Assembly: GCA_965218985.1 (NCBI GenBank)
Contig: CBDCMP010000004.1
Span: forward strand, 1 to 64,000
Direction of reading: 5' to 3'
Length of the DNA stretch: 64,000 nucleotides
Origin: Pseudopedobacter sp965218985
Lineage (GTDB): Bacteria; Bacteroidota; Bacteroidia; Sphingobacteriales; Sphingobacteriaceae
The translations under genes were made by a program, and so were the position numbers. The stretch's first letter is position 1. Every line of letters starts with the position of its first letter. This document shows, piece after piece, positions 43,073-53,108 of the stretch. Under the pieces are notes generated by a model. The model did not search any database and was not told the origin of the DNA. It saw nothing but the letters and a program-made list of their open reading frames with translations.

Positions 43073-43110
43073 AACCACAGGCCTCTAAACGTATGTTCAG
43101 GCCTGTGGTT
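43073..43110. terminator. Hairpin between convergent RND transporter and phosphodiesterase genes
   Basis: Perfect 12-bp stem AACCACAGGCCT / AGGCCTGTGGTT with a 14-base loop. It lies downstream of both genes and may serve both directions. Confidence 0.55.
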
Positions 43111-43137
43111 AATTGATTGATTTTCGGCTTTTAAACG

Positions 43138-44664
43138 TTATTCTCTTATTACTTTAGCAAAATCATTGTAAGAATAATCCCCAAGATTTGATTTCTGTAA
43201 AATAAGGCGGTAGCTCCCTCCAGGAAACTTTACGCTGGTTTCTACATTTTTTACCTCTACCTTAGGTTTAAATGAGCTGGGGGGAGTTTGGTTCAGCAAT
43301 TCATAAAGCACCCTTCCTTCCATCTGTTTTGGAACTGGGATATGATTGAGGTATAGGATGGTAGGGACAATATCTACATTTGAAGTAGGAAAATCGCTCA
43401 CCCATGCCTTTTTAAAACTAGGTCCAGAAGCAATCAGCGGAATATGTACTTCATAAGGACTAAAGCCTCCGTGGCCTGCCACCCCTCTGGAAAAGCTAGT
43501 GCCTTTGTAACCATTTGTGTTGGCATCATCGTTCCAATTTTCATCTACTAAAATATCCGCCCTTCTGCCAACATGATTCCAATGGATGGCATCAAATGAA
43601 AGTGTGCCCGCCATGGTCCCTAGCATTGGGTCCTTCGAATTGGCTTTGGTAAATATGGGACCAACCCAAGCTTCCTGCTGTAAGGCTTTAACAATATTTT
43701 TAATCAAGGTTTCCTCATGGTTTTTTACATAGATGGCACCTTCCGCCACTATGACATCTTCGGAATCCCTACTTTTCTTTAATCCTTTCTGGATCAAAAA
43801 TTCGGCTAAGCCCTGTTTACCGATATCAGTCACAAAACCATGATCTGCAGAGATGATGATGTTGTACTGATCTGTTAGTCCTTTATCCTTTAATGCTTTT
43901 AATAGCCTTCCAAACTGTTCATCCACACTTTTAATGGCCGCATTGGTACTGGGTACACCTATCCCGTCACTGTGAGCGGTGCCGTCGGGGTCTGAAAACC
44001 AAATGGCACTCACCAGAGGTCCATCCGGCTGCAGGGCATACCTGATCAGGGCATCGGCTACCCATTGATGCTGTGCTGAATTGGGTTTGGCATGTGGAGG
44101 GATTTCACCCAAATCTCCGATCACCGTTTCCTTAAAACTTTCCGGCAGAATCAAACTGGTATTCACTATGGCTCCACCACTAGCTTTATGATTCTGCATG
44201 AACGCCTGCCCTGACGATCCCGAGCTAAAAACCATCATTTTTTCTCCGTTTTCCTGTAATATTTCACCGATGGATATAGCGGTTAACAGGTGGCCGTGAG
44301 TGGCATCTGCAATCTTCAGCAAGGCAGTTGCATCTCCTGTGTTCAGCCCTTTTAGAGAGTCTACTTCAGGAAAGTAGACCGTATTTCCCATGATTCCATT
44401 TTTTTCAGGATAGCTTCCTGTGGCATAGGATGAGGCATTTACCCGGGTTACCGTTGGAAAAACACTATGATGCCGATTGCCATAGCAGCCTTCCCGCTTA
44501 AACTGATAGAGGTTGGGCATCAGCTCAGGGCTGATATAATCGGGCCTTAAACCATCAAAAAATACGATAATGGTTTTTACCTGCTTCGGGTGTTGCTTTG
44601 TCTGTGCGTTCAGCTGCATCGCAGTAAAGCTGAGCAGCAGAAGATGTAGTTTTAGTTTTAACAT
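43138..44664 (-). CDS. Secreted type I phosphodiesterase / alkaline phosphatase superfamily protein
   Basis: 508 aa with a signal peptide ending MQLNAQ (start at 44664; the ATG-like extension to 44697 overlaps susD). The catalytic Thr region FPTVTRVNASSYATG and metal ligands in IIVFFDGLRPDY, DHGFVTD and GHGGFSPYEVHIPL show the nucleotide pyrophosphatase/phosphodiesterase family, which releases phosphate esters in the periplasm. As last gene of the SusC-SusD operon it could process the imported or captured substrate. Confidence 0.88.
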   Translation of the reverse strand: MLKLKLHLLLLSFTAMQLNAQTKQHPKQVKTIIVFFDGLRPDYISPELMPNLYQFKREGCYGNRHHSVFPTVTRVNASSYATGSYPEKNGIMGNTVYFPEVDSLKGLNTGDATALLKIADATHGHLLTAISIGEILQENGEKMMVFSSGSSGQAFMQNHKASGGAIVNTSLILPESFKETVIGDLGEIPPHAKPNSAQHQWVADALIRYALQPDGPLVSAIWFSDPDGTAHSDGIGVPSTNAAIKSVDEQFGRLLKALKDKGLTDQYNIIISADHGFVTDIGKQGLAEFLIQKGLKKSRDSEDVIVAEGAIYVKNHEETLIKNIVKALQQEAWVGPIFTKANSKDPMLGTMAGTLSFDAIHWNHVGRRADILVDENWNDDANTNGYKGTSFSRGVAGHGGFSPYEVHIPLIASGPSFKKAWVSDFPTSNVDIVPTILYLNHIPVPKQMEGRVLYELLNQTPPSSFKPKVEVKNVETSVKFPGGSYRLILQKSNLGDYSYNDFAKVIRE

Positions 44665-44681
44665 GAGTTTTTTTAAAAGAT

Positions 44682-46166
44682 TTATTTGTCCCACCATACT
44701 TTAATGTCACTGTTATCTCCCCCCATAACCAAAACAGCCTTTTTTAGGTTTTCATTGTTTAAAGACTGCAGGTAGGTTGGGTAAGGCACCCTATTGGGAA
44801 ATTTATTTTCTGCCGGAATACCGGTTCCTCTTGGCAAAATGGGATAGCCGGTGCGTCTTTTCTCAAACCACGACTGGTAATCCACAAAAAAATAAGCGTA
44901 ATACTTTTGTACCATAATTCTTTCCAATTGCTCGGCAGTGGTGGCTCCTGTAGGATAGGTCACACCGACTTGTGTAAAATAATTGGCCGGCAGGGCTACC
45001 CCCCATTGTCTCATCGAGGCACTGATGGCTTCCTCATAATGCTGTTTGGGAGTTTTTCCGGTGCTGAATCCTTTTAAGGCCAATTCTGCCTTGATGGACT
45101 CTACCTCAGAATAGGTCATGATCACGCCCAACTGAGGCATGGTTTTCATCACATCGTTATAGCTGGTATTCTTGCCTACCTGATATTCAGTGGTCGTAGG
45201 ATAGCCACTTTCTATGCCTTGGTAAACGTCCACTCCATTTACTTTTACGGTGGTGCACCAAATGGTTTTTCGCGGATCGTTATCCTGCACCATTTTGTCT
45301 AAAAAGAACTTAGTGAAATAAGTGCCGTCCCTCCACTCCAATTGTCTTTGGTTGTAGTATGGATTGTAATAGGGAAAGGTACCCGGATACCTAAATATGG
45401 CTTCATCGGCATTGCTGGTAAAAATCGGATATTTAGCAGGATCGGCTAGGATCGCGGCAATCTGGCTGTTTACATTGAGCTCTCCGTCTCTTTTGGAAAT
45501 CCGTAATAAGAGCCTTAATTTTAAGGAATTACAGAATTTCTTCCATTTTACCATTCCTGCATTTACTTCTCCGGAAACGGTATTGGCGTTGTACAGTAAA
45601 TCTCCACCGTAGGTTAAGGCCTTAGCGGTATTGATGATGGTATTGGCAGAATCCAGATCCAGTAAAATCTTGTTATAAATATCCTTTTGCTTGTCAAATG
45701 CAGGGTAGATGTTTCCTGAAGAAGCTTTGGTGGCCTCGGTATAAGGCACATCGCCATATAAATCCGTTAGGATGGAATAAATCCATGATTTATAGATCAG
45801 GGCAATGGCGGTGTAATTATTTTCTCCTAGTGCTTTGGAGGTCTGATAGATGTCCTGAACATCAGTCATGCTGTCATAAAAACCGTTCCATACCGCGGCT
45901 CCGGGGTTTACCACATAGCGGTGAAGTCCTACGCCATTGCTGCTGGAACGTGGTGCATCTACTTGCATCAGCTCATGGGTAAAATTACGGGACTGGGTAA
46001 TGCTGGTGTTAACCAGGCGATACTGCAGCTGTCCGAGCATCACTCCAGGGGTAATTTGCTTCGGACGGTTAGGATCAGTATTGATGTTTTCAAAATTCTT
46101 GGTGCAGGCCGCTGTGACTAGCAGAAGCACGATAAAACTGAGGTGTTGAACTTTAAATCTTTTCAT
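44682..46166 (-). CDS. SusD/RagB-family nutrient-binding lipoprotein
   Basis: 494 aa outer-membrane lipoprotein. The signal peptide ends in lipobox VTAAC, followed by TKNFENINTDPNRP, the SusD-like start. TPR-like helices (NNYTAIALIYKSWIYSILTDLYGDVPYTEA) are the RagB/SusD scaffold. It forms the lid of the SusC pore. The start is six bases before the SusC stop, so the two are coupled. Confidence 0.92.
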   Translation of the reverse strand: MKRFKVQHLSFIVLLLVTAACTKNFENINTDPNRPKQITPGVMLGQLQYRLVNTSITQSRNFTHELMQVDAPRSSSNGVGLHRYVVNPGAAVWNGFYDSMTDVQDIYQTSKALGENNYTAIALIYKSWIYSILTDLYGDVPYTEATKASSGNIYPAFDKQKDIYNKILLDLDSANTIINTAKALTYGGDLLYNANTVSGEVNAGMVKWKKFCNSLKLRLLLRISKRDGELNVNSQIAAILADPAKYPIFTSNADEAIFRYPGTFPYYNPYYNQRQLEWRDGTYFTKFFLDKMVQDNDPRKTIWCTTVKVNGVDVYQGIESGYPTTTEYQVGKNTSYNDVMKTMPQLGVIMTYSEVESIKAELALKGFSTGKTPKQHYEEAISASMRQWGVALPANYFTQVGVTYPTGATTAEQLERIMVQKYYAYFFVDYQSWFEKRRTGYPILPRGTGIPAENKFPNRVPYPTYLQSLNNENLKKAVLVMGGDNSDIKVWWDK

Positions 46167-46172
46167 AACAAT

Positions 46173-49100
46173 TTAAAATTTGAAGGTAAGATTGGTGCCA
46201 ATGGTACGGGTAGAGGGAAATTGGGTCAGCTCTACGCCAGGGGTAATGGTTCCGCTGTTGAGGTTGCCACCTTCTGGGTCGAAACCAGGGAATCTGGTCC
46301 AATTGAAGAGATCTCTGCCATAAAATGCAATGCTGGCTCTTTGAACCCCAATTTTAGTGATGAATTTTTGCGGAAGATTAAACTCAAGCCTAGCTTCCCT
46401 CAACTTAAGGTAAGAGGCGTCAAAGATATTCATCTCCGCATTGGTGATGGCGTACACATTGTTGTAATAGGAATCGGCACTTACCTTTACCGTATTGGGC
46501 TCATAGGTCCCGGTGGTGGTATTCAGCACGACACCGTCTCCTACTATCCCGCTGTCTCTGCCGGGCAGGGTAGCCTTGGTTTTACCCAGTGTATTGTTTT
46601 TATGATTGGTTTGCGAATACATGTCTCCGCCCTTCTGTCCGTCCAATAGGAGGCTTAGCTTAACGCCCTTCACGGTGAATTCATTCATCCATCCGGCTTT
46701 CCAGTCGGCAAAGGCATTTCCCCATTTTTTATTCTCATTGTCTAAAGGGGCAGGCAGTCCAATGGAGGAATAGATGATCTGTCCTTCTGGCGTACGCTGG
46801 AAACCCCTGCCGTATAAATCGCCCATCCGGCCACCTACCCTTGCTTCTATCATCACATTGGTATTGTGAGCATAAATCACCTGATTGGTAATGCCCTGTG
46901 CCAGCTCTTTCACATAGCTCCTGTTTCTGCTCCAGGTAAGGGTGCTGTTCCAGCTAAAGTTTTTCCTGATGATGGGTTTACCGGAAAGCATCAGCTCTAT
47001 GCCCTTGCTATTGATCAATCCGGCATTCACCAAAGCACTGGAGAAGCCCGAAACCGGATCTAGGGGAATGGCCAGAATTTGGTTTCTACTGTTGTTATTA
47101 TATACGGCGGCATCTATATTTAACCTGTTCTTGAACATTCTTAGGTCTAAACCGACTTCAAAACTGGAGGTGATCTCAGGCTTTAAGTCTGCATTGAACA
47201 GCGTTGATGGGTTGGTAAAGCTATTGCTGTACACGCGGTCATAATATTTATCAGTTTGGTAGGGACGGGTATCATTTCCTACCTGAGCCCAGGATAACCT
47301 CAGTTTAGAGAAGGAAATAGCCGAAGGTAAATTAAGCAGTTCGTTCAGCACAAAACTGCTGCTTACCGAAGGATAAAAGAAAGAGTTGTTGCCATAAGGC
47401 AGGGTGCTGGACCAGTCGTTTCTTCCTGTAAGATCTAGAAATACCTTATCTTGGAATGAAAACTGCGTTAAAGCATAAAGGCTGTTGATGGCTTTTTGTG
47501 TTTTCTGAGGATCTGCAACGGCTTGATCCAAACTGTTGGAGATTTGATAGATGTCTGGCTGCGAAAGCTGATCTGCATATAAACCTGTAAAATTATAGGT
47601 TTGGCGCATCAGGTTACCCCCGGCAGAGATGTTATAATTAAGAGCTGAATTGATCTTATCCTTGTAGGTAAGCAAAGCATCGGTATTGATTTCATAGTTA
47701 AAAACATTTTGCTCCCGGTACATTCCACGGGGATATTTTGTCATGCTGAAAGGCCTTTGCTGTGATCTGGCCTCGTCTGATAGGTCCACACCGGAGCGTA
47801 GCATCAGTTGCAGCTTATCGGTAAATTCATAGTTAGCCGATAAATTACCGATCACCCCATTCTTGTTCATCTTGTTCAGCATCTCATAAAGATCCAGGTA
47901 AGGATTATCAGGGCCATTGTTGAAGGGACTTCTCTGTCTCACTCCTTCCAAATCTGGCTCCCAATAAGGCTTAAACCATTCTGGATTGATGTTTGGTGCC
48001 GTACCTATGATCAGGAAGTACATGATGGTCTGGTTATTATAACCGGCCGCCGGTAGATTGTCACTTTTTTTATTGGTAAAGTTTACCTTTCCATTAATTT
48101 TGAGTCTTTTGGAAATCTGCTGATTGGCTGATAGTGCCGCATTCACTCTTTCAAAACCAGTATTGGGCAATATCCAATTGTTTTTAAGTTGAGTAACTGA
48201 TAAACGGGCCGATCCAGATTCATTTCCTCCTTCCAACGCAATATTATTGGTAAGGGTAAGCCCCGATTTAAAAAATCCTGAAATGTAGTCCTTATTGGCA
48301 ACCCAAGGCCGTCTTTCTGCAGACTGGTGGTTAGGAGTGTTGGGGTCATACTGAAAATAGAGCTGGCCATCAAATTTAGGTCCCCATGCCCTACCTGCCG
48401 CCACGCCGGTACTGGTATTGGCACCATCGGGGCTGTCTAAATAGGAGTAATACTGGTCTGTTCTTCCCTCACCATACTCAAACTGGTAATCGGGCCACCT
48501 GTTTACCCTATCCATACTGGCAGTGGCATTATAAGTAATGCCAAGTCCCTGTCCTTTTTTACCGGTTTTTGTGGTGATGATGATGGCCCCACCGGCCGCC
48601 CTGCTTCCATATAACGCAGTTGCACCCGGTCCTTTTAAAACCGTAACGCTGGCAATGTCATCCGGATTAATGTCTGATAGGGTGGAACCGAAATCTACAG
48701 GGCTATCCTGTGAAAGGTGCGAACTGAAACCTGTACCCGATATTTTACTGCTTACCGGTACCCCATCCAACACAATCAGTGCCTGATTATTCTCTAAGTT
48801 GAGCGATGTTTCTCCTCTCAATGTAATGCGGGAGGAGCCCATAGGCCCAGCTCCGGTGCCTTGGATATTTAAACCCGCTACCTTTCCAGATAGTGCATTT
48901 ATCCAATTGTTGGTTTTGGCATCGCTTACTGCTTTCTCCCCTACGGTAGTAGCGGCATAACCCAAAGATTTCTCCTCACGTTTAATCCCTAAGGCGGTCA
49001 CCACTACCTCTGTTAAGTTTTTACTGTCCATTGCCAAGCGTACATCTATTCTAGACTGTGTACCCACCACTACTTCTTGGTTGACGTAACCAACGAAGGA

Positions 49101-49628
49101 AAAAACAAGACTGGCACCTTCGTTTACAATTTTGATACTGTAATTGCCATCTGGATCCGTTACGGTGCCCTGTGCCCTGCCCTTGATACCTACCGAAACG
49201 CCCGGAATGGGAATGCCTGCATCATCTCTTACGGTACCTTTTACAATAATATCTTTTGGAATAGCCAGTTGGCTATACACCAAAATCTTATTGCCTGATA
49301 GTTCATAAGCAAGCCCATTGGCAGTCAGTAATTTATCTAGAATATACTGTAAGGTTTTCCCCTTTGCAGATAGTGTGACTTTTTGATTGGAAGTCATGCC
49401 TGAGGAGGTATATAGAAAATCGACCGATGTTTGTTGGTGAAGGAGCTGGATAGACTCACTAATGGTTTTGGAATTGATTTCTATGCTATAAGTTTGTTTA
49501 AGAATATCCTGTGCCACTGCCCCATTAGGATAGGCTAAGGGTAAGGAAATAAATACCAGGGCACCCAATATCAAAAATGATCTCATGATAAATAGGTAAT
49601 TATGATACCATGCAAATGGAATTTTCAT
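46173..49628 (-). CDS. SusC/RagA-family TonB-linked outer-membrane protein with STN domain
   Basis: 1151 aa. Signal peptide, then an N-terminal STN domain (about 45-115, TISESIQLLHQQTSVDFLY) that speaks to the anti-sigma factor, a CarboxypepD-like domain (VRDDAGIPIPGVSVGIKGR), the plug (SVTVLKGPGATALYGSRAAGG) and the 22-strand barrel ending FPSTRTIGTNLTFKF. The STN domain fits regulation by the FecR/ECF pair upstream. An inner ATG at 49586 (MRSFLIL) could be the true start of the signal peptide. Confidence 0.93.
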   Translation of the reverse strand: MKIPFAWYHNYLFIMRSFLILGALVFISLPLAYPNGAVAQDILKQTYSIEINSKTISESIQLLHQQTSVDFLYTSSGMTSNQKVTLSAKGKTLQYILDKLLTANGLAYELSGNKILVYSQLAIPKDIIVKGTVRDDAGIPIPGVSVGIKGRAQGTVTDPDGNYSIKIVNEGASLVFSFVGYVNQEVVVGTQSRIDVRLAMDSKNLTEVVVTALGIKREEKSLGYAATTVGEKAVSDAKTNNWINALSGKVAGLNIQGTGAGPMGSSRITLRGETSLNLENNQALIVLDGVPVSSKISGTGFSSHLSQDSPVDFGSTLSDINPDDIASVTVLKGPGATALYGSRAAGGAIIITTKTGKKGQGLGITYNATASMDRVNRWPDYQFEYGEGRTDQYYSYLDSPDGANTSTGVAAGRAWGPKFDGQLYFQYDPNTPNHQSAERRPWVANKDYISGFFKSGLTLTNNIALEGGNESGSARLSVTQLKNNWILPNTGFERVNAALSANQQISKRLKINGKVNFTNKKSDNLPAAGYNNQTIMYFLIIGTAPNINPEWFKPYWEPDLEGVRQRSPFNNGPDNPYLDLYEMLNKMNKNGVIGNLSANYEFTDKLQLMLRSGVDLSDEARSQQRPFSMTKYPRGMYREQNVFNYEINTDALLTYKDKINSALNYNISAGGNLMRQTYNFTGLYADQLSQPDIYQISNSLDQAVADPQKTQKAINSLYALTQFSFQDKVFLDLTGRNDWSSTLPYGNNSFFYPSVSSSFVLNELLNLPSAISFSKLRLSWAQVGNDTRPYQTDKYYDRVYSNSFTNPSTLFNADLKPEITSSFEVGLDLRMFKNRLNIDAAVYNNNSRNQILAIPLDPVSGFSSALVNAGLINSKGIELMLSGKPIIRKNFSWNSTLTWSRNRSYVKELAQGITNQVIYAHNTNVMIEARVGGRMGDLYGRGFQRTPEGQIIYSSIGLPAPLDNENKKWGNAFADWKAGWMNEFTVKGVKLSLLLDGQKGGDMYSQTNHKNNTLGKTKATLPGRDSGIVGDGVVLNTTTGTYEPNTVKVSADSYYNNVYAITNAEMNIFDASYLKLREARLEFNLPQKFITKIGVQRASIAFYGRDLFNWTRFPGFDPEGGNLNSGTITPGVELTQFPSTRTIGTNLTFKF

Positions 49629-49800
49629 ACTTTTAGGAAGTTTTTTAACTATTAAATGATGCTTTTATACTCCACGGTGCGAAACGTTTTGGTATAAGAG
49701 CTTTAATTTGAGGGTAGGTATGTCTTTGACATGCCTACTTTTTATTGTTTGTCATTTTCTATCTCATACTCATTTCTTTTTGGGTTTGGTTTAACCTTCA

Positions 49801-50718
49801 TTATTGATTTACTTTGGAGATGGTGATCAGCCCCTCCTGTTTTTTATATCTGGCATCAATCAGCCTGCAGAGCTCCTCTATAATAGTCACCGGATTTTCC
49901 TGAAGTCCAAACTTTCCATTGATTTTCACTAAGGCCAGTTCCTCGCTTTTCAGTGTTATTTTAATATCAAAGTTGCTTTCCAGTTTGGCCAATACCGCTT
50001 TAAAAGGGGTATTTATAAATAGCAGTTCCCCTTGGTGCCATGCAATATCCTGTGCTACGTTTCTTTCCCTTACCCTGCTCAGCACTTGGTGTCGTTGATC
50101 AAAGGAGATGCTTTGGTTGGGCAAAAGGACTGCTTTTTGCCCACCTACCGAAACAGCTATTTTGCCGCTCAGCAAGGCCACCGCTATGCTGTCCTGGTGG
50201 GGATAGGCCTCTATATTGAATTTAGTACCCAGTACTTGGGTGCGCAGGACACCGGCTTTTACAATAAAAGGTTTGTCCTTTTGGTGTTTCACCTCAAAAA
50301 AAGCTTCTCCTTCCAACAGCACCTCACGGCGCTCCTGGTCAAAATCATTGTTAAAACTGAGCTTGCTATGGGCATTTAACCAAACAACACTGCTGTCAGC
50401 CAATACTACTTTCTTGCGTTGCTGGGCGTTAGTCTGTATTGTGGTGTAGGTAGCTGTGCCTGTTTTTAATAAATGTCTGCGATTGAAAATAAGTATGCTT
50501 ACCGCACTGACGATTACCAGAGCCGCAGCAACTTTTAGGATGGATTTCCATTGGTTGCGAGGCTGGGCGCTCATTTTCTTAAGCTCCAGCTCATCAATGC
50601 GATCATCTATTGCCAGTTTAGTATGGGTAACCTGTCTCTTCAAAGCTTCTTCGTCTACCTGATGATGATACAGCTGCAGCTCTTCCTCTAAATCTGCTTT
50701 AATTTTTTTTCCTTTCAT
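49801..50718 (-). CDS. FecR-family anti-sigma factor
   Basis: 305 aa. Cytosolic N-terminal part, one transmembrane segment (LKVAAALVIVSAVSILIF, about 67-84), a periplasmic FecR domain (VWLNAHSKLSFNNDFDQERREVLLEGEAFFEV) and a C-terminal DUF4974 region (FDIKITLKSEELALVKINGKF). It relays the SusC STN signal to the sigma factor. Located 172 bases upstream of susC. Confidence 0.92.
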   Translation of the reverse strand: MKGKKIKADLEEELQLYHHQVDEEALKRQVTHTKLAIDDRIDELELKKMSAQPRNQWKSILKVAAALVIVSAVSILIFNRRHLLKTGTATYTTIQTNAQQRKKVVLADSSVVWLNAHSKLSFNNDFDQERREVLLEGEAFFEVKHQKDKPFIVKAGVLRTQVLGTKFNIEAYPHQDSIAVALLSGKIAVSVGGQKAVLLPNQSISFDQRHQVLSRVRERNVAQDIAWHQGELLFINTPFKAVLAKLESNFDIKITLKSEELALVKINGKFGLQENPVTIIEELCRLIDARYKKQEGLITISKVNQ

Positions 50719-50826
50719 TAATTTTGCGTCGCCAGAAAATACCCGACTTTAATCACATCACGCCTCAGGAAAGGAAAAGTACCAGACGCCGTCCAATTTT
50801 TTTCGGAAAAGACAAATAAGAATGAA

Positions 50827-51378
50827 TCAGTACTTTAAAGAGGCTTTTAATCTTAGAACGGCGGTTCCCACCTGGTTTTTTACCGTTTGTGTGGAGATGT
50901 TGAGTTTCAAAGCAATTTCTTTAATGGAAAGCTCCTGCAGCTTTCTCAGAATAAAGATCTCCTGCATTTTTGAGGGAAGGTGTGAAATAGAAAACTGCAG
51001 GTTGTTTTTAAAATCAAGATAGTTGAGCTGGTCTTCGGTAATATTGGAATAGTCCCTTTTTTGATTGGTGTACTGGACGAATTCATTTTTTACCTTGCTA
51101 TGCCTAAACTGATCAATCAGCAGGTTTTTAAGACATTGTGTAAGGTAGCCCCTCAATGACCCCTCAATGATCACCTCCTCCTTTTTGGTCCATAGTTTTA
51201 AAAAGAGATCCTGGATCAAGTCGGGTGCATCCTCAGGGTCAGCCAATCTTTTATAGGCATACCTGAAAAGAAAATCGGAGTTTCTTTGGTAAATCTCATC
51301 CAAAGCTGCCCTATTGCCATTTTTTAAGTAAGCAATCAGCTGTGGGTCATCCAATAAAGAAAACGTAATTTTCATCAC
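50827..51378 (-). CDS. RNA polymerase sigma-70 factor, ECF subfamily
   Basis: 183 aa. Region 2 has SDFLFRYAYKRLADPEDAPDLIQDLFLKLW; region 4 has LPSKMQEIFILRKLQELSIKEIALKLNISTQTVKNQV. Regions 1.1 and 3 are absent, as for ECF sigmas. It is the FecI-like partner of the FecR protein 108 bases downstream and probably switches on the SusC/D/phosphodiesterase operon. Confidence 0.93.
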   Translation of the reverse strand: MMKITFSLLDDPQLIAYLKNGNRAALDEIYQRNSDFLFRYAYKRLADPEDAPDLIQDLFLKLWTKKEEVIIEGSLRGYLTQCLKNLLIDQFRHSKVKNEFVQYTNQKRDYSNITEDQLNYLDFKNNLQFSISHLPSKMQEIFILRKLQELSIKEIALKLNISTQTVKNQVGTAVLRLKASLKY

Positions 51379-51473
51379 CCCAAAGTAGCTGACGCTTGTT
51401 AACTAGAGATTATCTAATTATTACTTCTAATTTAAATTAGTTTTATGCGTCTTTTATCAAGGGGGGTGAAGAG

Positions 51474-51593
51474 CTAAAAACAGTGAAGCTTTTTGGTCTT
51501 TTAACTGTCATAGCTTTAATTGCTGCTTTATATGTTGCTTTGGTGATATTACCTTTGATTCTGGGCAGATTTGATAAAAAATCAGCAATTTAA
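51474..51593 (+). pseudogene. Isolated 3' end of an RND (MMPL-like) transporter gene
   Basis: 39 codons (LKTVKLFGLLTVIALIAALYVALVILPLILGRFDKKSAI and stop, given here in parts: LKTVKLFGLLTV, IALIAALYVALVILPL, ILGRFDKKSAI) match the end of the 40740 gene (LKTVELFGLLTV...LGRFDKKS) at most positions. A stop lies directly upstream in frame. It is the scar of a second transporter copy or of a rearrangement. Confidence 0.8.
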
Positions 51594-51620
51594 CTTTACA
51601 CATATCAGCTTTTTTAAATA

Positions 51621-52349
51621 ATGTCATTGAGCTTTAAAACTAATCTCCAATTGATATTCATGGTTTTTTGCGCTATCAGTCTATCCGGCTGTGGCTTAAT
51701 GCGAAACCGCATGACCAAAAACAGTGGCATCAAGAAAGCTGATTTTGACCTGCCTGTTTTTCTTTATCCTGCAAATTCCAAACCTTCATCAACCCTTGTT
51801 TTTTTATTCTCTGGCGATGGGGGATGGCTTGATTTTGACGATCAGCTTTCGTTGGCCTTTGCTGAAAAAGGTTTCAACACTGCGGGCTTCAATTCCAGAA
51901 GTTATTTTTGGAATAAGAAGACACCCCACAAAACTGCAAACGATTTAACCGACCTCATCAATAAATATTTGAATGACTATAACGCCAATAATATCATTTT
52001 GTGTGGCTATTCTTTTGGTGCTGATGTGGTTCCATTCATTTACAACAGGTTGCCACTCAGCCTTAAAAATAAGGTGGAAAGCTTAATTCTTTTGTCACCT
52101 TTCGCTTCCACTGATTTTGTGGTGCACACCACAGATTTATTGAACATTGGCGGAGATCACCGAAGATTTAAAGTGAAACAGGAAACACAGAAGATTAAAA
52201 TTCCCATTTTCTGTTTTTACGGGGAGGAGGAATATTCTAAGCCTTTAGCTGAATTGCAGAAAAAAGATTTTAAGGTAAGGTTTCTGCCCGGGGATCATCA
52301 TTATGAAAAAAATGCTGTTCAAATAATAGTGGGAGTTTTGACTTATTAA
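51621..52349 (+). CDS. AcvB/VirJ-like alpha/beta hydrolase, lipoprotein
   Basis: 242 aa. Signal peptide with lipobox SLSGC. VFLFSGDGGWLDFDDQLSLAFAEKG is the VirJ-type oxyanion-loop region, and the nucleophile Ser is in CGYSFGADVVPF; a C-terminal GDHHYEK holds the catalytic His. In Agrobacterium AcvB hydrolyses lysyl-phosphatidylglycerol, the product of the MprF-like enzyme LpiA; an MprF-like gene is 760 bases away here. Eleven bases separate it from its paralog. Confidence 0.82.
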   Translation: MSLSFKTNLQLIFMVFCAISLSGCGLMRNRMTKNSGIKKADFDLPVFLYPANSKPSSTLVFLFSGDGGWLDFDDQLSLAFAEKGFNTAGFNSRSYFWNKKTPHKTANDLTDLINKYLNDYNANNIILCGYSFGADVVPFIYNRLPLSLKNKVESLILLSPFASTDFVVHTTDLLNIGGDHRRFKVKQETQKIKIPIFCFYGEEEYSKPLAELQKKDFKVRFLPGDHHYEKNAVQIIVGVLTY

Positions 52350-52359
52350 AAAGGATGCA

Positions 52360-53046
52360 ATGAAAATCAAATATTCACTTTTATGGCTTGTTTTTGGTTT
52401 TAACCATGCTTTTGCTCAGGTCAAGCCTGACGTTTCCTTGCTGCCTGTCCATCTTCAATATACAAACAGCACAAAACCCCTGGTCATTTTCATCACTGGT
52501 GATGGAGGCTGGAACAGTTTCTCCACCAAACTCAGTGATGGACTGTCTAAAAACGGCTTTCCGGTGATTGCTTTAGATTCCAAAAAATATTTTTGGGATA
52601 AGAAGACACCTGTTCAATTCGGAAAAGACATGCAATTGATATTGGACGAATATTTAAATAAATGGGGTAAAAGCTCCTTCAGCATCATTGGTTATTCTTT
52701 TGGTGCTGATGTCGCCGCTTTTTTGCCAGCTAATTTATCGGTTTCCAGTTCCGCAAAGCTGAATTCTTTAGTATTACTTTCTCCCGGTTATTCCACCGCA
52801 TTTGAAGTGAAGCTGATGGGAATGCTGAACAGTGGCGGAGACTCTAACCAGGAGAGATACAAAATCATGCCTGAAATCAACAGGTTTAAAAAGCCGGTGT
52901 ATTGTGTTTTTGGTGCTGATGAAGACAATGATTTTAAAGACGGATTAAAAGAGGCAGATAAAATCCATAAAATCATCATTCCCGGCTCTCATCATTATAA
53001 CGATGATATTTCTGTGGTGACAAAGGCAGTGGCAAAGGTACTTTAG
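52360..53046 (+). CDS. AcvB/VirJ-like alpha/beta hydrolase, secreted
   Basis: 228 aa, paralog of the preceding gene. Signal peptide cleaved near FNHAFAQ. FITGDGGWNSFSTKLSDGLSKNGFPVIALDS, nucleophile motif GYSFGADVAAF and C-terminal PGSHHYND. It is secreted rather than lipid-anchored, so the pair may cover different envelope sites. The same function is inferred. Confidence 0.82.
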   Translation: MKIKYSLLWLVFGFNHAFAQVKPDVSLLPVHLQYTNSTKPLVIFITGDGGWNSFSTKLSDGLSKNGFPVIALDSKKYFWDKKTPVQFGKDMQLILDEYLNKWGKSSFSIIGYSFGADVAAFLPANLSVSSSAKLNSLVLLSPGYSTAFEVKLMGMLNSGGDSNQERYKIMPEINRFKKPVYCVFGADEDNDFKDGLKEADKIHKIIIPGSHHYNDDISVVTKAVAKVL

Positions 53047-53108
53047 AAAAAGTAAAGACCAATGTCTTCGATTAATCTAAAACCAAAATTCGTAAATCTA
53101 AAATTAAA

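Noticed and set aside
46143..49298. Plus-strand frames opposite the SusC gene (for example 46143-46649, 46942-47244, 49077-49298)
   Set aside because: Antisense shadows of the strongly supported SusC coding sequence.
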